A stretch of 64,000 nt of DNA from Hyposmocoma kahamanoa (Eukaryota > Arthropoda > Insecta > Lepidoptera > Cosmopterigidae), in contig NW_020654422.1 in the NCBI RefSeq assembly GCF_003589595.1, positions 5,348,647-5,412,646 of the forward strand, read 5' to 3'. This document shows positions 45,766 through 57,700 of the stretch, piece after piece. Below the pieces are notes generated by a model. It ran no database searches and was not told the origin of the DNA. It saw only the letters and a list, made by a program, of their open reading frames with translations. Within the stretch, counting starts at the first letter, position 1, and every line of letters begins with the position of its first letter. A program made the translations under genes and the position numbers.

Positions 45766-48700
45766 CTAAGCGGCCTCGTCGAAATAACCGTCCAATTGAG
45801 TAGCAATCTGTAATGAAAAACATTTTTTAGTGTCGAATCGAACGTCAAAATGAGTAATTATTATAAAGAGGTCAAGCCTGACTCGTAAATCTGCCGTCCA
45901 CTAACTAAAACGCGGCTATGACAAGTGGTCATATATAACCAGAAACAGAGACCAAATTTCTTTAATTTGTTTGAAAACTATTCTGCCAAATCATTACGAT
46001 GGCAACTGCGCTCCAATTGGCCAGCCCGAATTCGTCAATTGTTTCATTTCAAATTGACTAGTTTAACTTGAGCTTTGCTATAATCGACGAAAATTTAAAA
46101 ATTACATATTTAATATTTAATTACCAATGAAATGTGATTCCTTGATGATGAATTGTAATTTGGATGTTTTGATATTTTTCCCACATCACCGAATGGAACA
46201 GCCCCCTATTCTAAGAGATATTATCTTTATTACAATAAATACAGAATATTTTTGGAATATACGGAGACGTACATACAGATCAGTTGTTGGTGCTGTACTA
46301 TTTCAGCTTTCTATTTTGTGATTTCAGCGCAAATGGGAGTTGATATTTAAAAGTGATATAAGGCCCATTTGTCTGATGTGTTGTCAGATATTTCGTCTCT
46401 ATTTCTGGTTATAGACTCGATGTTGTCAATGGAATACTGCCATAAATGGTGAAAGTAAGTATACGTAAATGGGAAAAGCTATTAAACGTGTGGGATATAG
46501 GTATTGTCGCTTTTCTGACACCTATGTTACTCTCGTTATTTATAACTAACGTAATCGACATTTTTAGCGAAATTGAGTTAATAACATATCTGGAAACAGC
46601 TAAATAAGATCTGCGACCCCTTATAAGCGATTTTTTTATATATTATTTAGATTCACTTTTATTGTTAAGCAAAATCAGCGTAATTTACATTTGTCATAGA
46701 AAAAAACTTTAGGTGCCAATAACTCAAAAGTTACATGAAGGCAAGTGCGTTAGTTATGACAAGGAGGGCAGTATGGGATAAAAGATGTAGTCACTTGCAC
46801 CAATATAATAATAATGAAAGAAAAAACGTGACAGGCTCGAACCCATTACCTGGTCTCAAAATAGCGAATTTCCTGTACTATGAGTATAGAGTAACGGAAA
46901 TATTACTCAGAACGCCTGAACTAGAAACCAAAGTGCTAACCGCTTGACCACCAAGGCCGTCATATTGTAATAATAAAAATCTCCATAAATTGTTATTTTT
47001 TTACTCATTAACCCGTTCATGGACAGTATATATCAATATGTGTTATAGTGATTCAATATAAAATGGGCCGTTTCCTCATGTTCTTACTTAGGAGCACCCA
47101 GACTAATATGTTCTTATGCTCCTATCAGGGCGTCGTTGTAATATTATTATAATAATAAATATACCGAAATTTACTTACATTTCATTGCAGGTGAATGTAT
47201 AATTCACGAGAATACATAAATGAATTTAATTAATTCTATATAAAAGAGAATACAGTTATACCGTATTTGAATGAAATGTCACTTACTTGCACAGGTGTGT
47301 ACTTGACATACTTGTCCGGGTTCTTGCTAAAGGGCAGCGATGCATAGGCGTCGTGGAACTGCGTGTAAGGCGGCAGCAGCGCCTGCTTATTGTCGCGTTT
47401 CAAGGCCTCGCGCAGCTCGGGATCGGGTACGCTGTAGGAGCGTTGAGCGCGGGTTATTTCTTCCCACTCGCGGTTGAACGACTGCGGAATACAGATATAC
47501 CGCGACAGGAAATAAGTCAGAATTATTCGCCATACTGCGAAATTTTAAAGAAGTAAGTCTGTATTTATTAAAGAATAATGATTACTTCTTCTGTAATGGA
47601 TTTTTTTTCATTATTAAGTACTTGGACTATTAATTTAGTACATTGCATTTTCCTATTGTATGAAAAAAAAAATCAATTAGACCAACTTCTGCTGTCCCAA
47701 TTCTTTTTCCGATACAATGAAATGATCCGTACAAGAAACGTGAGACCATCAGCAATAAAATAAAATGTCAACATTATTCATTTTTATGGCCAACTCACGC
47801 TTGACCAAAAAGGTCCATGTCAAATAAATTTCCACAAAAAAAGATCTGATAGTTCCTAACATAGTTTCTCTGTGTTCTCGTTTCTACGGTTTCGGATTTC
47901 CCCATATTTTATTGTACGAATTAAAATCGTACTGTACGAGTATACATAGATGTTGAAAAAGAAGCAGGAGTACTCACGGCAAACTTGTCTTTAATAAGCT
48001 GTCGGTCTTTGTCCCTTAGCTTAGCGGGGAGGGGTTCCTCTATCACTATATGAGCCAGTAGTTTGTTCCAGCTGCAAATATAAAAATAAAAATGTTGCCT
48101 TAGTAAAATTGTAATAGGCTTGGTTAGCCTTTCCTGTCGAGTATATAACCAGAAATAGAGGCGAAATGGCATTAAATTTGTTTGAAAACTATTCTGCCAT
48201 ATCATTACTGTCACAACTGCGCTCCGATTGGCATGCCCGAGTTCGAAACAATTGACGGATGTCGTCAATGGGTGTTGTCAACTGTTTCACTTCAAATTGA
48301 CCAGTTAACTTGAGCTTTGCTACAATGCAAAAAAATATTTTTTTCAAATACGGCAACAATACAAACAATACAAAGCAATACGGATATAAATGGAAGTGGT
48401 CGGCAGACTTAAGCAAATAAGAAAAAAAAATGCTTAATTTCTTTTAATACACCAACAAACAACTTTTTAACTGCCTCATTGTCGAACGGTTACCATGCCG
48501 GACTGCCACGCAGAGGTCCCAGGCTCGATTCCCGGGCCGGGAGAAATATTTGTATGCCCTACATTTATTTCTCTAGTGAGTGTGGGTGTAATTTGTGTTT
48601 GTCAAGTCAAAATTTCCCAACCGCGTGGCTGTGCGTTATTTATTTACTGTGAAACTCACGTGTATATGAAGTTTTACCGAATTTAGATATTATTATTACC

Positions 48701-51700
48701 TCTGCAAGTAAGAGTTCTTATGCTCCTGAATCATGTCGCGATAGTTGGCCTCACACTCAGGCTCAGCCAACATCAATATGTCCAATAAACCACTTCGCTG
48801 CAGACCCTGCAATTGCCCTGGCGTTATTATATTCTATATTAAAATGACGATCTGTAATTAAACTAACGTCCTTTAAGTTTCAATGCTCTGTTTAAGTTTT
48901 TTTTATTTTCTCTGATAATGTGTAGGGCAGGATCATAATTAGACTCAATTTACATTGTTGCGGAATGGAATGGAAGCGAATTTTTCTGACGAAAATGTAC
49001 CTAGCATAATGAAATTTATTTTAATTGTATAACGTTCAAAGTAGATACGACACGGTAGCTCAGAGAATTCCCAAAACAGTGCGAGAATTTTCTGAATGCG
49101 CGACTTGTAATTGACTCGTATCTTTTGTATGTTACAAAAACTAGCATCCATTCCGATCCGTACTTTGTAAAATGAGCCTTAAAGTCGCATTACATTTAAA
49201 CACCGTTTCTGTAACTCGCTGTAAGACTGGCGATAACAGAAAAAAATCCATTAGCCTGGGAACACTCTTTACGTAAGGAATATGGATAGATTATTATTAT
49301 AATTGTGATGTAACTTACTTGTAGTAAATAAAGAGTGTTGTTCAACAAGAATATTGCTTTCAATGCATCTGTGTACTGTTCACTTTTATTCCTTAGAGCT
49401 AAGTTAAGTTGGGCTAACACTTTGCCTGAAAAAAATTTGTAAATTAGCTAAACAACAAATTTAATTTCTAGAGCCTCATAATCATACTGCAATTTGAGGT
49501 AATTTGAGGTAAAGCTACATCAATTTAAAATAAAAAATTGGTTTATGTAAGAGAACTTACGCATATAAATAGCTAGTATAGCAGCATCTTTGTCTTGTAC
49601 ACCGAGTAGTTGGTTGGCGGAGCGCGCGTACGGCTCCGCCGACAATGCTGGACCTGCAAATCGGATTAACTGTAAATTATGTAACACTTTTTTTGTGTTA
49701 CCAATAATGAGTACGTATATAAATAGGTACATAAAGCGCCGCGCAAGCGAGGTTACTTTATTTAGTCTCTTGTATTGATACAAGCAACCGGTAACTAGTA
49801 GTGTATATTCTATTTTGCAATGCAATTAATAATCGCACACTATATGAGCAGACGCAGACACTATTATGTTCAGTTGCTTCCATTGGACATACAGTGATTG
49901 CCGATGTGAGCAACTGTTGCTGCACGATTGATTTGTCTATAAGTCCCACCTGAAACCAAACACAACAGTGTTACTTAAAAATTGGTAGAATAGTGAAAAC
50001 ACGATTTGAAAGTTGATACTAAACGGATCTTTTTGCGAATAATGTGATTATTTTTATTTATACATAATATTTAGTTATCTATTTTCAAATGAGAATATAA
50101 ATTTATTGGTTTCATTTAGTATTGTATTGAACTTTCAAATCTGTTTTATGTATTTGGTTTTATGTGCGAAGTATTGACGGCGACGACGTCTGCGTAGACT
50201 CATAATCAGCACAACAAACAAAATAAGTGTTCATCGATATCCATCGTAACACGGACGGAATACTCTAGAATTCAAGCACCGAACTGTTACTAGTGTTCAA
50301 AAATAGCAACCGGTGACTGCCCGGTTGCCGTTACCGGACACAGCATGCACGATTTCATGTGATGGTGTCCTGTGAGGTAACAAAAAGTGTATACGTTTGC
50401 GCATCGCCTAATATTCTCGTAAAAGAATTACGGTATATAAACATGGCACACAAATCAATAGTATTGTTTACATAGTCCAGCACGCATCATGAGTGTTGTG
50501 TCATCAACAGTGACCACGAATGTAAGGAAGGGTGTTGTGTCTCATAGACAGTGTCCATGTGTTACCAATAGTGTGCATGTGCGCGGCTAGAGCGTGGCAG
50601 TGCGCGAGCGCAGCGGCGGCCAGTTGGTGCACGGTGCCGTCCACCGCGCCCGCCTCGCTGTCCCCGCGCACGCCCTCCACCCACTCCTCCAGCGATCGAA
50701 TGCACTGCAAACAATACTCGTTAACCATGGCGTGCCCTTGATTATGATTAGTCGTATATACTGCGTGTAATGTGCCAGACAACTGCACCAATTACCTGGT
50801 CTAAAGCTAGAGAATTCCCTGTGCTATGACTATCAAAGGAACAGAATTCTGAACGCGACAACAGAGCTGCACTACCCAGAACACCCAGACCAGAAACAAT
50901 TGAGAAAAGTTTATAACTCAAATTGGTCCTATCGGGAATCGAACCCGGGACCTCGTTGTCGGCCGTCGATTGATAAATATATACAAAAAAAATGTTTACC
51001 GACAAAAATAGCTTTACAAAAAACAGTATCATAGAAAGAGTAAGCGTAAACCTGCGGACAGGAGGTTTACGCTTTATGCATTTCAATTGAAATAAGATGG
51101 AAATGACCGCCCTCAGAGTATCGCAGCGCATTTTACGCTACGGTATTGAAGAGCACGCTAAAGTACCGAGGCGGGAAGCGCGCATATACAACGGAATCCT
51201 AATAATCCGAAAATTCAACTGCGTATTTGCTAATGGAACGGAGTCATTCCGAGGGACCGGTGGCATGTCGGCAGATACCGCAGCATATACCCGCGGCATT
51301 GTAGGGGATATCGTATATATGTAGGGGATATCATCAGCGTGCGCTGCCGGGCACAATATCACCAGTGTTAGACAGTCTTCTTCATAAAATCTCAAATTCA
51401 TTTAAGGGGCAATGTATACGCTTCTATAATAAGATTCCGATCGATATTATATTTGCCATTTACGAGTTTTAAAACTATAGTGAAACAAAAGCTTTATACT
51501 AAAGGTTATTATACAGCTTCTGCGTACTTGGATGACAAAAATCCTTGGTGTGAAATGACCTGTTTAGTTCTTGCAAGTAGTCTCGATCTAAGTTGTTTAT
51601 ATTAAATATTGTAATGATAAATGTATTCCCAAAGTGGTCCCTACCGCCAAGGCGCTGAAGAGTCCTAGGGCGGTAAGGGCCTCGGAAGAAATTGGGGGCG

Positions 51701-54700
51701 TTGATGCTGTTCAGGAAAACCTGAATTATCAGTAACAAACTTTTTCCTTGTGATTTTTTGTGTCAGATTAATATAAAAAACACGTTTTTTCTATTATTTT
51801 TGTGGTAGTGGTGGGCGTTGAAATTTTTTTATCTTGCCTAAGAGGGCGGTGAGCTAAAAAGTTTGGGAACCTATGCCCGAGACTTTCTTGCTCATTCTTC
51901 TCGCCTTAAGAATGAGCAGAGTTTAATCAGTATGACGATTCTAAGTGTTATTTGGTTACCTATGAAATAAAGATTATTTGACTTTGACTTTATCTTTATC
52001 CGCCGGTTTGCGCTGGCCCGAAGTGTTCGTAGTGGGTACTCACGTTCTGCTGGCAGTTGTTGACGATGTTGGTGTAGAGCGTGGGCGCGGCCGGCGCGAG
52101 GGCGCGCTCCACGTCGGGCTGCAGCCGCTGCAGGCGCGCCAGCAGCGCCCAGCAGCCGGCGGCCGAGCCGCTGCAGCGGGAAGCGGCGCGCCGGCACGCG
52201 CGGCAGGCACGCTGTTGCAAATTCCAACACCACGCATGAGTGTGAGTTCCAAGAGTCATTTTTTTCCACCGCCTTGCACTCGTAGCGTATCCACCTTTTT
52301 AATAAACTTCAAAAAAGTTATTTATTCGACTGGTTTTTTTTTTTATGTATGTTACGCGACAACTTACGGCATTTGTGTACCGATTTCGATGATTAGTTTT
52401 TTGTTGGAAAGAGGATACCTCAGTATTGATCCCATTTAAATTTGAATAAAATATTCCACCACAAAAAAAGGTGGCAAATTAAATAAAATCGATTTTAATA
52501 AAACTTGGCAAATAGATAGTTTCCACGAACTTTTGAAGTCGGTTTTTTTATAAAAAAAGTTGTTAGGACATTCGACTTCACGCAATAAGTCAATTTACTA
52601 TAGAAACTGGCACATAAGACCGCAATTTATAAAGTACACATATCAATACTTCGGAACAGTAAAGGCGTAAAAACCTTCAACAACCGTCAACCTGTTTCTT
52701 CACAGGTCTCTTCATAAACGCTAAAATAGGAAATGAAATCATTTTTTCTCGTCTAAATCGCGTAGATTTGTTTTTTGAAACAAACCAACTGAGTGACTGA
52801 GTCACCCGTGACCATGGCACCTAGAAAGGGCCCGAAACATGGGTTTATTTGAAAAACCAAATATGAGCGATTTATATCCGAAAAAAAAATAGTTTCATTT
52901 CCTATGTGTAACAATTGCAAAACCCTATGAATTCGATAACCTCTAAAATGCTTCAATAACTGTCAAGTTATCCCATCATATTGCACTGAGTCTTCTAACC
53001 ATGACGTTAGGAGTTATATCAAGATTTGAACAACAACGATAATAATTAATGCTTTAAGCTCGTTTTATAAACTTGGAATTTTTTTAACTTTTACGTTATT
53101 TCTTCCCCGACTATCGATATAACTACCTACATAACATAACATTATAAAAACATGATACACAGTAACACTTTACTGAAGTGCAATATAAGGGAGTCCCCTT
53201 GATTATCGACGCGGAATCGGCTTGAGACGGTGCGAAAAAGTCTAAAAACGCAACAAGAGCGAAAAAGACATTGTACGGTTCGCTTTAGCTTGGATTGCTG
53301 GTATTGCATGGACATAGAGCTGACCTCGACGTCATTGGCGAGAGTGGCGAAGCAGTCCTTGAGCACCTGGGCAAGCAGAGAGGGCAGACGTGGCAGCGGT
53401 ACCAGGCCCAGCAGCGCACGCTGTTCGTGCCGGGCCAGTCGCGCTACACACGCCGCAACCGAACCCGCCGCCGCTGCCTCACCCTCGTCCATGACCTCAG
53501 CCAGGTCCTCCGTATCTAAACATCGCATATACGATAATCACTTTCATTACACATTCAAGAAGCAGATAAAAAGTAAGCTCTTTTGACTGTTTCTAATTTA
53601 GAAATAGTACTGGCCACTATCGTAACATGCTCGCTGTCTGTTCTAAAATTAGTGACAATTTGTTTATTACGTTTCGCTTTGTATGGACAACAAGTCAAAA
53701 AAGTTTTTCTTAGACACCTTTTTTAACACCCCCTTCTTTTCTTCATAGGTTTTGGTTATAATGGCCCTCTCTACCGACCCTTAGAGCCCAGTTACACGTC
53801 ACAGTTTGGGGGCGTGTCTGGTGGACCCAGACTTGGGTATGGACTCGCTGGGGTTTGTGGTTAGCTGCAGAGATGGACCTGTTTGTCTGCCCCGGTTGGG
53901 TGTGGCCGGGGCGTCTGTCTCGTGAGCAGCTAGCGCGTCTTAGTAGCGGTCTAGTTGAGAGCCTGAAGCGAGGAGACGCGGGACACGTGAATTGCCCTTT
54001 AAGTTGCAAGCTATGTCCGGACATTGTCGCAAGACACTGCGACCGGCATCTCCGGCGCTAGCCCGGAGAGCTAGCAGAGGATAAGCTAGATATCCTCCGA
54101 TCCCTCCAGCCGCTTAGGTTATTGGGAACTGGAGAGACGTCGCTTTTCGGCGTCGGGAAGTGAGCGTGCTTTACAGCTCCGCTACCAAAGAGGAGATTTG
54201 GTAGTGGACTCTGAGTCGACCGCGTAGGGGTGGCAACCGCTAGTTGTGCAATGCACAACGGGCAGTGAGCGTACCTACAGCTCCGGTACCTATCTGGAAA
54301 ACAGGGAGGGTACTGTACGTGCACCCGGGGCGGCTCACCCGAGACACTAGCCTCTCGAAGAACCGGATGAAGTCTAGTGACAGAGGTATGTGACAAACCT
54401 GTACACTGGCTGATCTGGAGTCAGATGTACAGGTATGAACTTATAAGAAGTTTCACAGGTCATAATGCCCTTCCCGCATAACCTTTTTTTAACAAATGAA
54501 ATAGTGCATTTCCCGTGCAGGTATGTCAAAAAAATTTGCCATGATTGTCTTTCATTAATTCATACTTGGTAGATTACTTTCAGCCAACCTATGGAAGAAA
54601 GAAAAGAATGGAAATGGCATCAAGCAACATTAGTATCAAAACCGGTATCGCCACACGCACACATTTGAAAACGTAATCTTACATTAGTACTAAGACAACA

Positions 54701-57700
54701 TAATTTTGATTCGTTAAAAATTCAGTCAACCGTGACTATGGGATCTGTAAAGGACCCGCAACGTCGGTTTGTTTGAAGAAACAAATATACGCGATTTAAA
54801 TCCGGAAAAATAGTTTCATTTCCTATGGTGAAAAATTATCAAACGAAAATAGACAATAATGAAAAAACTTTTGGTAAAAAAAATTTAAACTTATTTAGAT
54901 CTAATAAGGTTTTATTATTACTAGTCAAATAAAAGCTAAAAATCCTATGAACATAAACTTCTTGGAACAAAAGCAAACAGTTGACAATCTACAGATAGGG
55001 ATGTGACATTTAATTGATATCGATATTATGTTTCATAACTAGCGGAATATTGAACTAGGCATTGGCGTATACTTGCTATAATTAGGGTTAACCACGGAGT
55101 ATATGGAAATATGTAAATGTAAAGCAATTTTTTCGAAAACTAGCATAGCTGACTTTTACTTGCACACATTTGTTACCAAATACGCATAACGTTTTACTAC
55201 ACGCAAATACTAATTGATATTAGCTACACAGGCGTGTGTGTACGTAGCTACATGCTACAATCACAGTATTAATGATTGATTATACTGTCATCGTACTTTC
55301 ATTAACCGACTAGATTTCAAGTCAATCCGATCACTGAAACATGATATTTTAGTTCAACAATCACCTCTTTCTGAGCTTACTGAACATGACTACACCTACA
55401 GCGTCGACCAGCTTGTCAAGAAAATGACGATACTTATTTCCAAAGGCGAAGAAACGAATCATTTGTCTCATAAAAACTTGACGAAAAATAACTGACAATG
55501 CTCCAGAAATGTTTTCACATTTATATGTGGTTTATAATTTGTGAAGGCAACTCTGAGTTTCATGTCATATATTACCTGATTAACCAAATGATTTATTTCT
55601 TAATGATTTTTTCGGTTGTTATTCATATGTATATAATTTAATGTGATGTCATAAAATGCCTATAACAAATGGTGCTACATTTAGTAGGTACCCAGCTTTT
55701 ACTGCCTCTTGCTTCAGCCCATTTCTCCTTTAAAAAGGATCCGACGGGAAACTAAAAAAAATCATACAAAAACTGCAAATGTAAGTCATGTCTGTGATAA
55801 AACTAAGAACTCAAGCGGACGAATGTGACGTATAATAAGCAAGTAGGGAGATAGGAATCATGTAGACAAGGAAAAGTAAATCTCCAACCTCACAGTCTTC
55901 ATTTGATACGCCACGAGCTTACGTGCATTGTAAAATTATCGACACTGTACCTCCTCTATCTATATTTCCTTTTTGTCCATTAATATATCGTTTTTACTTA
56001 GATTGAAATTTTTTAAATTTGCGAGTGTTGGAACCAAACATTTAAGTAATCTAAGTAATCAAAATTGTTAGCTTTTAAATACCTGTAAACAATTTATGTT
56101 TACACATTGGTACCGCTAGAATAAAAAATATTGAACTAAACCAAAACCGGGTTTCTAAATATAGAGTTTCTACATGTCGATAATTTGATTACAACACGCG
56201 GACCCAGTACTAAGTGTAATACGACACTAGTGCAAGCAATTCATTGAGCGTCATTCGAATAGTTCTATTGATGGCGGCGATGGCTAGCAACCAATGTATA
56301 TTGTTATTACCGGGTTGTAAGAAAATAGTTTCGTTTCGAAATTATAGTATTTAGATTAGAAAATACAGAGTTTTAGTACTTACCGATGAAATGAAATCAC
56401 TCCCGGAGTATTTTTTAAACTTTGGTTTCTTACGCGACATGATATAATGGCACAATTCGTCATATTTCTATTTTTTCCACAAAATAATCATATACCATAT
56501 TTGAACGACGACAGACGCGCTGTTGACACTCATATCACCGTCTGGTCATAAGCTAGGTAAAGCGGACCCCGCCCACTAACCAGTCTATTACTAGTATTTA
56601 TGTGGTCTGTGAGCCAACCCTTGCATATATTTGCTTCGTACACCATATAAGTATAAAAGAAGAAAGAAGAAAGGTAAAATACTATTAAGAATAATTCAAT
56701 TATAAATCTCACAAGAATCGTTCATAATAGAGCGCCGTGGACCGATGGCAAGGCCGGTCGATTGCTCTAACGTTTGCGACGCCTTCATCATAATCTTGTT
56801 GGCGCGTTTCTCGATACTGAAAACAAATGGCATTTTAGTATGTTTAAATTTAATTATGTTTTAGTATGTTTACTAATTCATTATCTCACATACAGTACAT
56901 ACTTACACTTTTTGTAACTTGCTGGTTCTCCTTTGTGTGCTGTCAGAACGATATAGCAGATTTTTGGCTCTCTGCAACAAAACGACAGTAACGACAAAAC
57001 GACAAACGACAAAATTTTTATTTAAATTAGGTTGAGATATGTAATACAACTCCTATACATATATAAATAGGTGAGTTCTGAATGCAGAGGACAATTAAGA
57101 AAAAAAAATATTTTTACATAATATAAACGCATGCAAAAGTGATTTCAAGTAAGTCATGATTAAAAATTCAAACCGGGCAATTACTTGTGTAAAAATCAAA
57201 TCGAAGAAAAATTAAAATCTACATAAATAATTAACATCTGAGTCCAACAGTCGAGCGAAGACCTGCCATGTTACCTTACGTGAGAGGTGTTACAGACAAA
57301 ATCGGAAGAGTCCTCAGGCGTGCATCTATCAAGACCTATTTCAAGCCCCTGAGGAAGATTTCTCAGTTCCTGAGACCCGTGAAATGTAACATCCCCTTAC
57401 AGGATGCAGGAGTTTACAAGCTTGACTGTGAGTACGGTCTCTCTTATATTGGACAAACAAAGCGAAGTATTTGTACCCGCGTCAAAGAACATATAGCTGA
57501 TGTCAAACACCGTCGCGTAAACAAGTCTGCAGTCTGCGAGCATGTCATGGATAAACCTACACATTCAATGAAGTTTGACAAACCCCAGGTCCTTGCAAAA
57601 GAAGTCCGTTATCTGCCCAGGATGCTGCGAGGCCATTGAAATTAAAAAACTCCTAATTTCAACAGGGAAGATGGTTTCTCCGTACCACCAGTTTGGGATC

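Noticed and set aside
49937..49949. Exo70 exon 12 starting at GTGGGACTT after TTTCAG
   Set aside because: It would break the frame with exon 11, which ends after one base of a codon; the acceptor 12 bases downstream keeps frame.
51892..52439. Long overlapping frames up to 153 codons around the GC-rich block
   Set aside because: Shadows of Exo70 exon 10 in other frames; only the frame that matches Exo70 and splices in phase was kept.
57268..57639. Host GIY-YIG repair nuclease gene (SLX1-like)
   Set aside because: The frame lacks a SLX1 zinc-binding part, is frameshifted, and its tail (REDGF, WDPVFPL) is that of Penelope-like elements.
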